NCBI GenBank assembly: GCA_028456385.1
Contig: JALNQF010000333.1
Span: 1 to 45,710 of the forward strand
Source of the DNA: Ophiosphaerella korrae
Taxonomy: Eukaryota; Ascomycota; Dothideomycetes; Pleosporales; Phaeosphaeriaceae
Direction of reading: 5' to 3'
Length of the DNA stretch: 45,710 nt
Shown here one piece after another: positions 1 to 13,479 of the stretch; position 1 is the first letter of the stretch; the number at the start of each line of letters is the position of its first letter. The notes below the pieces were generated by a model. The model saw only the letters and a program-made list of their open reading frames with translations. It was not told the origin of the DNA and made no database searches. Both the position numbers and the translations under genes were made by a program.

Positions 1-699
1 CAAATATAAATACCCTTATATATATCTAAATTATATTAAAAAATCTTAAAAAAAGATACTAAAAATAAAAAGTTGCGTAGCTCTAAAGTTAACTTAAAAA
101 AAAGTTAACAAAACACTTTAAATCCTAGCTTAGGTTCGCTTTGTAATTAAAAATCGTAGTTAGCTAAATAGAAGATTTTGATTTTCTCTTTAATATTCTT
201 GTTTAGTTGTATTTTTAGCTTATATATTAGTAGAGTTATCTGAAGTTAAAAATTATAACTTTTTTTAGTCTTTTTTTTCGTGTCACCCTACTATATCTTA
301 TTTTTAATATAATAAACTTTTTTTTATAGCTTATATTATTTATAATAAAGTTAAGATATTCTTTTCTTATTATTATACTTTATTATATCTTTTATATCTT
401 ATATCTTTAAAGGATAGTAAGTACTATAATAAGTATATCTTTACTAATATTTAGTATAACTATATTTTTTCTAGTATTTTACTTATAGAGTATAAGTATT
501 TAATTTCTATATAGTCTCTTTCTACTAAGTTATATAAAGTAAGCTATTAATAAAGCTTAAGAGAAACTATTATTATAGCTTACTATAGCTAAAGCTAAGT
601 ATAAGTTAACTTTTTATAAGCTAGTAAAGCTTTATTTCTATATTAAGTATCTTTATAAAATAAAAGCTTATAATAATACTAAGTTATCTAAATAGTTTT

Positions 700-3600
700 A
701 TATAATAGAAATTAAGTTAGATTTTAAAGATATAGTAAAGGCTACTCTAGCTCTTATTATATTAAGCGCTCCTATTATCTCTTTATCTATTAGTAGTATT
801 ACTAATTTTCTTAGTTTACTATAAAGTACTCTAGAGAGTTTTAATTTTAGAACTCTTTTAGTTTCTTAAAGTAATTAAGATTATTTTCTAGTTCTTATAT
901 ATTCTTCTATAGTTATCCTTTCTTATTTATACTTATCTATTTTACTAGGTAGTAATACTTTTTATTATAGAATTAGTATTATAAAATCTTTTTAATTTCT
1001 TATTTCTTTTATTCTCTATATATATCTACTTTATATACTAGTAGTTCTACTTTTTATAGTACTTTCTCTAGTAGTACTATATAGAATATTAAGTATATTT
1101 TTATTTTACCTAGTAGTCTTAATTTAAATATAACTAGTATAACTTTATTCTCTATTTTATATAGTCTTATCTTAATATAATCTAATTTTAAACCTAGTTA
1201 TTTACTTTTAATATTTCTTTATACTAACTATATACTTTTTCTTTTATTAAGTTAAAGTCTTTCTTAGTATTTCTTATTATAGTACTTTACTATTTATTTC
1301 TATAGAAATTCTATATCTTATTATAATTAGTTATATATTTTCTAAAGTTTATTTATAAAGTTTTTTTATTTTAGAGACTAAAATACTTTAGGTTTTAGTA
1401 TTTAGTATATATTAGAGTTAAATCTATAGTTTATAAAGAAAAGTAATACTTTTATTACTATATTCTTTATACTATTATATACTAGTTATACTATAAGTAG
1501 TAGTTATACTTAGTTATTCTAATTATAGTTAAAGTAGTATCTTAAGTATTACTCTACTATTTAGTTTATATATTCTAACTACTTCTCTATTTATAAGTAG
1601 TATACTATTAATATTATATATCTAACTCTTAATAATACTATTATTATTCTCTATAGTTTTAATATAAATCTTATATCTTTATCTATAATAATTTTATCTA
1701 GAATACTATACTAGCTAATTACTATTCCTAGAACTTAGTATATAGTAACTTCTATCCTACTTTTTTTTTATATAGTCTAAAGTATAAGTACTTTATAAGC
1801 TTATCTACTATTATTAAGATTTTATTATATTTAACTCTTAATATTAAATCTTTTAATTCAAGTAGCTTTATAATAAAATCTAGTATAATATCTTTTTAGA
1901 GTTAGTTTAGTATCTTAACTAGTTATAGTATTCTATATAGTATATATCTATTATACTTATTTTTATAATATTCTATATAATCTTATAGTACTTTTATTAC
2001 TAGTTATCTTACTTTTAGAATATAGTAGTTTTTTAAAAGCTTATCTAGTATTTTATTAATACTTTAGTATCTATATACTAGTAGTTTATAAAACTATTAT
2101 ATAAACTCTTTTTATATTTTACTTAGAATATATATTCTTTTATAAGCTTTTATAAGTTCTTCTTAGATTTTAAGTTTTTTTATTTCTTTAGAAGTTTTTC
2201 TTATTTCTTTCTAAATCTATTTATTTAGCTAGCTAATTTTTCTCTTAAGTATTATAGCTATTCTAGGTATATTTAAAACTAAATATCTATCTTTATTCTT
2301 AACTAGAACTATACTAGTAGTATTTACTTTTTCTAATAAATCTAGTCTTTTACTTAAAGTATCTATAAATTAATTATCTTTACTCTTAGTATATATAATC
2401 TTAAAGTTAAATATTAACAAGAACTTTTACTATCTTATATAGTATTATAATAAGTCTTTTTTTAGTATAAATTTTATTAGATTCTTATAGTCTATATAAA
2501 CCTTTATTCTATACTTTACTTTCTATAAATATACTCTTTATTATTTAAATACTTTATAGATTACTAGTATCTCTTTCTTATAAATTAGGTAGTTAAGCTC
2601 TACTAGCTTTATTTTCTTAGAGAAGTATTTTACTAAGTATTTTTACTTAGTATCTTAATTTTCTTGTACTAGTACTATTCTATAGACTAAGTTAGATATA
2701 TCTATTTTTACTATTACTAGTAGGTCTAAGTTATATATTCTAATAAATAGGTTCTCTATAAATTTTTATTTAATTTAGTTAAATACGTTATTATATTCTT
2801 AAGTCTATTTAAATAGTATATCTTTCTTTATAAACTTTATTAGAAGTTCTATAAGTTTAAACTATTTTACTATTAACTTTCTATAAAAGTTTACTAGTTT
2901 ATAAAAATATTATACTTTTTATAAGTTCTTTAGTATTAGCTATTTCTAAATTACTTTAATCTTATTTAAGTTAATTTATATCTTTCTTAGTTTAATAATA
3001 TATCTAAAGAAGTTTATTTCTCTTATATAGAACTTATCTTTCTTTATTTTAAAGAATAATTTATTTTCTACTAGCTTTTTTAGTACTTTGTAAATATATT
3101 ATATATATTCTTTCTCTATTTCTAAGAATATAAGGATATTATCTAGGTATATAAATATAAATACGTCTAGGTATTCTCTTAAGACTATATTAATTCTTTC
3201 TTAAAATACTACTAGAGTATTTATTAATCTAAATAGTATAACTAAGTATTTAAATAGTTTATACTACGTTCTAAATATAGTTTTCTATTTATTTCTTTTC
3301 TTAATTCTAATCTAATAGTAAGTATTTTAGATATCTAGCTTTATAAAGATTTAAGCTTTTTATAGTTTATTTTATATTTTATCTATATATAGTAAAAGAT
3401 ATTAGTTTATATTTATAATTATATTTATTTTTTATCTTTTTCTTATCTATAAATATAAGTCTACATACTACTAAAGATTAGGATTCTTATATCTATTTTT
3501 TTTTATTATACTTTTAATAAATACTTATTTAATCTATAATTCTTCTTTAGTTTTTTAATAAATAGGGCTCTATCTTATATTTTTTCTTTTTTCTAGGTTT

Positions 3601-6195
3601 ATTACTAAGTCCTATAGCTAATATTCTAGAAGGTAGTTATCTAGTTCTATAAGTTACTTCTTCTATTTTTTATATTTTTCTAGGATCTTTCTTTTATATA
3701 TACTTATATTAGCTTTTAATATATATTTCTTAGAGTAACTAATTTTCTCTATTCTCTAATTAATCTTTAGGTTAGTTATTTATAACTATAGTATACTAAA
3801 TATTATATCTATAACTATATTCTTAACTTCTAGCTCTTCTAGCTTTAATATAGAAGCTACTATTTTAAACCTAATAAGCTTTTAGAATAGTTTTCTTTTA
3901 ATTATACTTAGTTGTTAAGGGTATTTCTTTATTATATAATATATTCCTTATTTTTCTATAAACTTTCTAGATATAAAGTTCTTTATAGCTCTACTATTAA
4001 TTATAACTTATACTTTCTTTTTTTAGTAGATACTTTATTTTATAATATATAAGCCTTATATCTTTTTTAATCTTTTATACTTAGGTTATTTTTTAAATTA
4101 TCTATTTTTCTAGAGCTACTATTTTACTTTATATTTATAGTTTTTATATTTTATATATTTATTATATATACTTATACTATAGCTTTCTTTAAATATATTT
4201 TTTAGATATTTTAAGTCTAGGCTTAATTAATACATATTTTTTATTAAGTATTTTAATTATCTTTTAACTTTAGATATCTTTTTTACTATATTAGCTATAT
4301 ATAATTTTTTACTTTTAGTTCTCTAAATATATAGTAATTTGTATTTAAGTATAATATCTATACTATCTCTAAATATACTAGGTATTCTAGGTTTACTCTT
4401 TTATTATTTTCTAGCTAGTATCTATCTATACCTAGTCTTATTATTACTAGGATATAGTATATAGGCTTTATTAATCTATTATATTTTTTTTGCTAAGTAC
4501 TACTATTCTCTTTATATAAGTATTCTTCTTACTATAACTATATATTATTCTATTAATTTTTGGAATATTATAAACTTTATTTCTTTAAGATTATATTCTT
4601 TTTAGTCTTTATACGCTTCTTCTATATTTATAACTAGTAAGTATTTCTAAATAAACTTCTATTCTTTATTTTATTCTACTATATCTATTATTATATAGCT
4701 ATTATAACTATATATATTTAACTAGGTATACTTTATACTTTTTATATTAACCTATTTCTTATCTCTTTATAGTTTTTTAGAAAAAACTATAGTAGTTTCT
4801 TTATTTAGTACTAGTCCTTTAGCTTAGATTAATAGAGTCTAGAGCTCTTCTCTTTTTACATCTTCTATTAGTAGGTCTATTATATATCTTATTTCTTTAA
4901 GCTATACTTAGGTTCTACTTTCTTTTATTACTACTACTCTATTCTTTTATAAGAACTATCTTACTCTCTACTTACTAAAAAGATATATATAGTAGTTATT
5001 ATTATAATAAAAGGTTTAATTAAGTATTATATACTATATTTCTTTACTCCTAACTACTTTCTTTTAAGGTTTAGCTTATACTTTAAGTACTTCTCTCTTA
5101 CCTTTAGTTATTTTTAACTAGGCTTTTTTTTTTAAAATCTTTACTTCTATAGTCTTTTATAAAGTATCTTAGTTTCTTATATTTATATTATACTATATTC
5201 TTTCTTTATTTTAACTAATAATTTTTTATATAGTAGCTTTTCTTACTATAGTTAAAGTATATAAAGTCTTTATTCTTCTTTTTTCTTTTATTTTTATTAG
5301 TATTAAAGATTATAAGATCTTTTTTATTATAGTTCTAGGTAGGTCCTCTATACTTATTCTTTTTCTATTCTTAAAGATTATTATTAATTTATATTACTTA
5401 TTACTTTAAAACTTTAAGTATTCTTAGCTTTTCTATATAAATTATTTTATATTATATTCTCAAGTTTAATCCTTATTTAAATTATAATATTAGAGATAGC
5501 TTATTTTATTCTATATTTAATAATAGTTATTTAAACTATATTATATATTTAGAAATACTTTTATATTATATAAGCTTCTTAAGCTTTTTTTTAGCTTATT
5601 AGGTAATATCTATATTCTTAAATACTACTCTTATTTATTTTATAAAGTATTTATAACTTCTAAAAATAGCTTTTATTTTATCTTTCTATATTCCTAGAGT
5701 ATATATTATATAGTCTATCTAGTAAGGTTTAAACTATCTTATTATATTTTCTTTAAAGTATATTCTAATATATATTACCTTTTTCTCTTTTATATTAAAG
5801 TATAGTACTTATATATTAATCTAGAGTTATACTAATACTATAAAAAGTTTTAGTTTCTCTTTTATTTTATTAAGCTTTTTAAGTATAAGTATCTTAGGTA
5901 GCTTCTTTATTATACTTATTTTAAGTTTCTAAGTAATTTATTTTATTATATTCTATCCCTTTATAATTACTTTAATATAAGCTTTATTCTAGTTAATATA
6001 ATCTTATAGTTCTTTATTCTACGTTTCTAGAGTACTTATTATTAGTTATATATCTTCTTTCTTAGTAATTAGGTTATTTAAGTATATCTTAACTACTTAG
6101 AAGTACTTTACTTTCTTTCTCTATTAAACTTTCTACTATTATATTAGCTTACACTATATACTACTTATACTTTACTTCTTTTAATAACTAAATTA
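700..6195 (-). pseudogene. Gypsy/chromovirus gag-pol remnant, copy 1
   Basis: Minus-strand polyprotein of a Ty3/Gypsy LTR retrotransposon, destroyed by RIP. Reading through stops from right to left gives: a CCHC zinc knuckle of Gag near 5260-5215 (Cys and His codons mutated to Tyr); the reverse transcriptase catalytic motif near 3165-3120, read as YLDNILIF (family YLDDILIF), followed by a FYRKLI segment near 2890; RNase H near 2715-2570 (SKKIKLVELNYLIYKKE) ending with a DTLSKR segment near 2340; integrase core near 1900-1450 (VDKLVKY, then the YYLQIDRQS-like segment); and a C-terminal chromodomain near 990-830 (YYLVK, then N-I-E-L-E-N-N-L). The order RT, RNase H, integrase, chromodomain is diagnostic of chromoviruses. 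The right edge abuts an LTR-like block that would be its 5' LTR. A matching 3' LTR was not found at the window's left end. Confidence 0.85.
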
Positions 6196-6204
6196 GTAAA
6201 GTAT

Positions 6205-6600
6205 AATAGAGTTACTTATTATTAACTATAAGTAACTACTATAAGTTATTAGTAGATTAAAAGGTAATAATTAAAGCTTATATTATAATTAAGTATTAGG
6301 CTTATAAATAATAGAAGATTTTTATAATATTAAGTATTGTTACTCTTAGTTAGAGATTAGATTCCTAATACTATCCTAATAATACGTATTACTACTAACT
6401 ATATACTTAGTACTTACTTAGTACTTTATAACTTTATATTTACTAAGATTATAAATTTATAAATTTATTATATATCTTTATTATAGTTAGTCTTCTAATT
6501 AAGCTTATTATCTTATAAGTTATTACTTTACTTATCTTATACTTTGTTAGTAGCTAAGCTAGAACTAATTAGTTTTATCTCGATTTCTCTTATTACTATT
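6205..6600 (-). repeat. LTR-like copy A (5' side of Gypsy copy 1)
   Basis: A block of about 390 bp, alignable by eye with six other blocks in this AT-rich region through shared cores such as TTACTACTAACTATATACTTA and TAATACTATCCTAATAATA. It lies directly upstream of the gag end of the minus-strand Gypsy remnant, where the 5' LTR belongs. Ends are approximate because RIP has eroded the termini. Confidence 0.6.
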
Positions 6601-7204
6601 ATAATAAAAAGCTTAGTAATAGTAAAAAAAGTAGTTACTTATAAGATTATAATAAAGAAGTACTAAGCTATAAAAAATACTTAGGTATTATAAATAGTAC
6701 GCCTTAGAGCTTTAGGTACTTAAGTAAATACTATAGTTAATTTAAGCTATTTAGTAATAACTAAAATAACTTTACTTATAAATAATAAAGCTATATTATA
6801 AAAGCTTATCTATATACTAAAGAGCTTACTAGCTTTATTTAATACTAGTACTAGTAATTTTATTTAAACTTAATATTAAGCTTATCTATAAAAAGCTTAC
6901 TAAGAATACTAAGTACTAAAGCTTTAGTATAATAAGTAGCTATACTTATATTAGCATATAATTATATATAATATTATAGAAGTAATAAGTAAGCTTAGAT
7001 AAGAAGCTAATTAGTAATCTAAAGCTTAGTTTTTAGCTTAAAAGTACTTATACTAAAGTAAATTAGTAGTATCTATTTAGCTTTATTATAAAAGTATAAG
7101 CTTTAAACTACTAATTAAAAAGCTAGTATATTTATAATATTTAAACGATTTAAGCTATAAGTATTAAGTTTAAGCTTAAGTTTTAACTTAAAATATAACT
7201 ACTT

Positions 7205-7600
7205 TATAAAGAGTTACTTATTATTAACTATAAATAACTACCTAATAAGTATTAGTAGATTAGAAGTTAATAATAAAAGTATATAATATAATCTATAATA
7301 GGCTATAAATAATAGAATAACTTCTTGTAATATTAATATATTATTACTTATAGTTAATAATTAAATTACTAATACTATCTTAAAGGTATATATTACTACT
7401 AACTATATACTTAGTATTTTCTTATAGTTTTATAACTTTATATTTACTAAGATTCTAAATTTATAAAGTTATTATATATTCTAATTATAACTAACTTCTT
7501 AATCTAGGTTATTACTCTACTTATTTTATACTACGTTATTATCTATAATAAAGCTAATTAGTTCTATCTTAATTTCTTTTATTATACTTATAATATACTT
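7205..7600 (-). repeat. LTR-like copy B, probably solo
   Basis: Shares its first 25 bases almost exactly with copy A (GAGTTACTTATTATTAACTA) and carries the same TACTACTAACTATATACTTAG core, in the same orientation. No gag or pol sequence adjoins it, so it is most simply a solo LTR of the Gypsy family. Boundaries are approximate. Confidence 0.55.
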
Positions 7601-8258
7601 ATATAACTAAACTTACTTCTAAAAGCTATAAAATTATAAATAGATATAAGTAGTACTTATTAGTAGTTAATTTAAAATAGATAATAATAGAAAAGTAAAA
7701 ATATAAGCTTATTTAGTTTAGTTTTACTTTATAGTAGTTAAAACTCTAATAGTTTAAAAGTAAGCTAGTCTTTTTTAATAACTAGTTAAAGCTAGCTTAG
7801 AGTTTATTAAATTAAAAGCTTTAATTTACTTAAGCTAGCTAAATATAGTACTTATTAACTTAAGTATACTTATTAACTTAAGTAACTTTATTAAGCTTAC
7901 TTCTAAAGCTTACTTAAAACTAGATTTTAATACTTACTTATATTTTAAAAGTACTATACTTAATAATAAAACTACTTTCTACTTAGTTAACTTAATAAGC
8001 TTTATAAAACTAAACTCTTTTATAAAAGTAAAAAGTATAAGCTATATAAAAGTAAGTATATAAGTATTTTTAATACTTAGTAAAAGTATTTAAGTTTTTA
8101 AAAATCCTCTAAATAGAGATTAGAGTAAGTATATAGAAAATCTTATACTTTATAAAGTAGTAGTACTTTGTTATAATACTAAGTAGTAAGTAAGCTATTA
8201 TATCGCACGCAATTAGGCTAGGTAATATAGCGTAGTAGAACACGTAACTATTTAGTAG

Positions 8259-8328
8259 TAAACGCTCTAGAGCGAACGCTCTAGAGTAAATACTCTAGAG
8301 TAAGCGCTTAGGAATAAACGCTAGATAG
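8259..8328. repeat. 14-bp tandem repeat containing CTCTAGAG
   Basis: Five consecutive 14-base units starting at 8259, 8273, 8287, 8301 and 8315, consensus TAAACGCTCTAGAG with decay in the last two. Each good unit contains the 8-base palindrome CTCTAGAG. It lies in a small island (about 8195-8540) that keeps CpG and some GC inside the otherwise erased block. Confidence 0.75.
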
Positions 8329-9899
8329 TAAGTATATAAGAACGTTAATAGACCTTTGTAGACTATTGTGTTTAATCTCTTCTTTACCTCTTATCTTAAT
8401 AGAGTATTACAACTAATACTTTAATTAGATTCTTATCTACCTATTAATACTTATATACCTTGTAATACTCTAATAAGAGCTAACTATTAATTAAGTTAAG
8501 TAACTAACTTGTTTATTAACCTTGCTTATCTTATAGAAGCTTACTTACCTTTATTACTCTTACTTAGTTCTAAGGACTTAATATACTTAAAGAATTTTAT
8601 ATTAATATAGTATCTAAAGCTTAATTATAGTAAGCTAAAGTATAGAATTAAAGTTTTAATATAACTTTAAAAGTAAAAATACTAGTAAAAAGTATTATAC
8701 TAGTAATACTAATATATAGATATAATATTACTTTTATTAAATATTAGTTTATTATATTTTATTTAACTATTATAAGTATAACTTAAAGTAATTAAGTTAA
8801 TTATAAGCTTAACTTATAGTATATAATACTTAAATACTTAAAAGAAACTTAGAAAAACTCTAGTATACTAAAGCTAGTTATCTTAAACTAAAAGTACTAT
8901 AAGTACTAGTAATAAGTATAAAAATATATATATTAATAGAATAGTATATACTAAGTAAGTTATTTTAAAGTAACTTAAAAAAAAACTTTAGACTTATACT
9001 AGTAAATAGTATAAAACCTATTTAATATACTTACTAGTTACTATAATAAAGTTTAAACTATACTACTTAAGTATAAGTATACTAGTAAGCTTTATACTTA
9101 CTTATTATAAAGTAAAATACTTTAAAAAATAATAAAAGTATTTAAAAGCTTTATAAAGCTACTACTAATATACTATAAGCTTTATATATATAAACTTTAG
9201 TAAGATAATAAAGTAGTAGTACTTTTATAAAAAAGTAAATAATACTTTTAGATTTAAGCTAAATAAAAAGAAATTATAGTTAAAAGTACTTTAGTATATA
9301 TATATTAGCTAAATAGAAAAGCTAGAAAAGATAGTTAAAAAATAATAATAAAGTAATTAAGATAAAGATAACTACTAACTTACTAAAAAGGCTTTAGCTA
9401 GAAATAGTAAAAGTAGCTATATAGCTATATAATATAAGCTTAAGCTATACTTATAATATATAAGCTTTTAATATAGTACTTAATAGCTAGTTTAAATAGT
9501 ACTTTAGATACTATTAACTTAAGTAAGTAAAAGCTACTATAGTAAACTTTTAGCTAAATTAAAGTAAAGTATATACTTATAGCTACTATATATATTTACT
9601 TAATAAAGAGTATATAGCTAAGTATAATAAAAAAAGATTTAAATTAAACTTTTAAAGCTATATTAGATATTTAATAAGATATAAAGTATTTAATATATAT
9701 AAGATATAGGTTTTAGAATTAGATTAAGTAATTATAACGTATAATATAATATTTAATAAGTAGCTCTTTTATAATAAAAAAAGTAAAGCTTATTAAAAGC
9801 TTTTAAAGCTAAAGTTTTAAAAACTTATTAATATATTATATAAAGATATAGTATATTATATAAAAAAAAACTTAAAATAATATATATAACTAGCTTTAT

Positions 9900-12050
9900 A
9901 AAGTAGCTTAAATCCTAGAAAGTAACTAGTAAAGTAAGTACTTAAAGTAAAATCTAAAGAGTAGAGCTTTATATAATACTAAAAGCTAGGCTAGCTAGCT
10001 AGCTATTTTAGTAAAATAAGAAGTAAATCTTATATAAGTAGTAAGCTTAGCTAGTAAACTATATAGAATTTATATAGAGTAACTTAAGCTTAATAGCTTT
10101 TAAACTCTAAAGTAAATACTAAAACTAAAAAGATTTTAGTATATAAGTACTAATATTAATTATAGAAATTAATATAGTAAAGTATCTAAAAGCTTTTAAA
10201 ATTATAATTAACTAAAGAAGTAAGTACTTTAAAGTAACTAATAGATAAAAGTTTAAATTAAACTACTACTTATTAAACTACTTTTCTTTAAGTAGTTATA
10301 GTTACTATAACTCTAAATATAATAGATACTATCTTTTATTAAGTAGCTATACCTTATATAGCTTTAAATAATATAGTTAGAGCTTATTAGTAGTATATAT
10401 ACTAGTAATAGCTAGTACTAATATAATTAAGCTAAAGGCTCTAAAATAATAAGCTAAATAATAGTATTAAAAGCTTAAGTACTAACTTAATATTATATAA
10501 ACCTAAGTAAAGTAAATAAAATAGTATACTAAATAAGCTACTTTTATAAGTACTAATAAACTATAACTAAAATATAAAGCTTACTATAGTAAATACTATA
10601 ATTATTATAGCTACTTAGCTTAAGCTATAGTTATAGCTATAAGTTTATTTATATTAAAATAAGCTACTACTACTACTACTATAAAATTAAAAGTATTTAT
10701 ATATATACTTATATAGATTACTTTTTAAATAAGTAGTTTAAAAAGAAATTAATATACTACTAGTAGTAAGTACTTATAATTAAGTAATTAACTACTACTT
10801 CTAAAGTAAGTTTATATATATAAACTTAACTAAAATAAATACTTATTTAAGTATAAAGCTTAGATTATAGTATATAAAAATATTTAAATAATTAATTTAA
10901 TATAATTAACTTCTACTACTATATTAGTAGTATACTTATTTTAAATTATAATAGTAATTATAGCTAAGTTTAACTTAGAAGTAGTTTAGTATAATATTAT
11001 TAGAGCTTTTCTCTATTTATACTAAGATTATTAATAAGTAGTTATTTATAAGCTTTTAAATAAGTTTAAAGTAACTAGTAAGTATATTAAGCTTAATTAA
11101 GTACTATTTAGCTTTAAAAACTTACTACTTTTTTAGTATAAAAAGCTTTTAAAAATACTTAAATAAGCTAGTTTTAAAGTTTTAAAAGAAAAGATATACT
11201 TATTTTATAATAAATAGTATAAAATACTTTTTTTTATATTAATAATATATATATATAATATATTATAAAACTTACTAATTAGAAACTTACTAAATTATTA
11301 AAAAAAATTAAATAAGTATATAATATAAAAGATAATAGCTTAGTAAGCTAGTTCTTAAGTATATAAGTAATATAGAGTTAGCTAAATAAAACTATTATAT
11401 TTATCTATAATAAGTATATTAATAAGATAGTAAAAAAATTTAATTTTACTAGCTTTATAAGCTTTCTAGTAACTCTATTAATAGTAAAAAAGTTATAGCT
11501 AAGTAAAAAAAAATCTTTAAAGTATAAAATTAAAAACTACTAAAATAAAGTAAAATCTATTTTATATATAGTAATAATAGTATTACTAGATATTATAATT
11601 ATAGCTACTAAGCTCTTTTAATATTTTATAAATCTAAGCTAAAAGTATTTTAAATATAAACTAAGTTATTATTTACTTATATAGAACTTAGTATTTATTA
11701 GTTTAATATAGTAAGTAGTAAAATAGCTAGTAGTAAAATAGTAAGTAATAAAGTACTAAGCTACTTATATATAAAGATATATTATTTACTAATAATTTAG
11801 TAATATACTACCTATATTATAACTATATTATAATACTTTTTAGTAAAGTAGTAATATAAAAAGTAGTATAATAAGCTATAGTAACTACTTTTACTACTAA
11901 AGCTAAGCTACTTATACTATTATAGAGTTATATACTTAATATAGATCTAAAGCCTAAAAGCTTATTAGTTTTAAAGACCTTAAACTTTATTAGCTAAACT
12001 AATTCTAAATATTATATATACTTTTATAGGTTATATCTTATAACTTAAAA
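9900..12050 (+). pseudogene. Copia-type pol remnant
   Basis: Plus-strand RIP-degraded Ty1/Copia reverse transcriptase/RNase H. Reading through stops gives: near 10850 a KYKAQIIV segment (family KARLVV/KARIVV); near 11090-11150 KLN-VLFSFKN followed by YKKLLKFLK-like sequence (family KLNKALYGLKQ...W); the catalytic motif at about 11235-11249, YINNI (family YVDDI, both Asp codons changed); near 11590-11700 the Copia segment ITRLDI...AATKL...NLSQK; and near 11880 the RNase H motif AIVTTFTTKAKLL (family ALSSTEAEY). Nothing upstream of about 10800 could be assigned confidently to integrase or gag, and no LTR pair was identified, so the left limit is a guess. Orientation is opposite to the Gypsy copies. 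Confidence 0.75.
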
Positions 12051-12529
12051 GCTTATTAGCTTTTTTTTTACTTTTTCTTTTTAATAGTTTACTTTCTTAT
12101 AAGCTTTTAGTACTTATATTTTTTTAGTAACTACTTACTTCTTTTTACTATTTCTTTTTTTATAATACTTTACTATATACTTTTTTTTATATATAGAGCT
12201 TAGTTTTATAGTTATATTTTAAAAGTTTAGAATACTAAGTTTACTTTATAATATAACTCTAAAAGTAATCTTAACTTTAACTTACTATAACTATAGCTAT
12301 ATAATACTAATTTAAATAAGAGATATATAGAAATACTTATAAAAAGCTAAATATTTATTAGGAAATAGGTAACTATATTATTAATATAGTATTAGTAAGT
12401 ATAGTATAAAGTAAAGCTATAAAGTCTTATAAGTATATATAGTTAGCTATAAGTATAATTATAAAGAAATAGTATAAAATAAGTAGTATAAAAGATAGCC
12501 TTTATATAATAAAGTATTTAGTTATTAAC

Positions 12530-12925
12530 TACTAAGTACTTTAAAGAGGAGAGTTATAGTAGACTAAAAGTTAATAACTAAAGTATATCTTATAATTAAG
12601 TAATAAGCTATAAATAAAAGAATAATTTTTATAATACTAATATATTATTACTTGTAGTTAATAATTAAATTACTAATATTATTCTAATAATACGTGTTTA
12701 TTACTAACTATATACTTATACTAATCTATTTATTTATTACTTATATTTAGTTTTAGTAACTATAGATTAATAGATTATATTATATATCCTACTTATATAT
12801 TATCTTTTAATCTAAGTTATTACTTTATTTTTTTTAAGCTTTATTAGTATTTAAGTCTAAGCTAACTAGTTTTATCTAAATCTTTTTTATTATATCTATA
12901 TTACTATTCTTTTTTCTAAGTAAGT
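12530..12925 (-). repeat. LTR-like copy C
   Basis: Same LTR family as copies A, B, D and E, and closest to E: both share the TTTATTACTAACTATATACT core, the downstream AGATTATATTATATATCCTA block and the TCTAAGCT segment near the end. It lies on the 3' side of Gypsy copy 2. Because its best match is E rather than D, it was probably paired with E in an outer element. Confidence 0.6.
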
Positions 12926-13479
12926 TTACTATTTTCTACTTTAGCTTTAAAGTTATTAGTTTTATTTCTTTATTAATATAAAGTTTTTTATCTTCTTTTA
13001 TACTTACTTTCTTAACTTATTATTAATATACTCTAGCTAATTACGAATTATACTATAGTATCGCGATATTTCTTTATTTTTATTATAAGTTTTTAAACTT
13101 TCTATTAGTTTATCTTTTTTTAAAATATAGTAAAGCTTATAAAGTATATATTTATACTAATACTTATACTTATTATAACTTATCTAGTATTTCTATACTA
13201 AAATATAAGTTAAAGATACTTATATATATATCTATACTTATATATAATAAGAAGAGCTATTAACTATACTTAATAAATACTATCTAAATAGATTATAGAA
13301 GCTAAAAAAGAGTATAAGAAGCTATAAGAAGTTTTTTATTATATACTAAAAGAATATTAAACTTAGTTTAATAAAAATTAGATACTTTTATCTAATAATT
13401 AGGCTTATTTATTTTATCTTTAAAAGATAAAAGCTTTAAATAACAAGACGTCTATTACTTAGTCTACTTTCTTAGAGTC

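Noticed and set aside
10560..10640. Possible zinc-knuckle remnant (KAYYSKYYNYYSYLA)
   Set aside because: It lies only a few hundred bases before the Copia reverse transcriptase, too close for Gag, and the spacing does not match CCHC.
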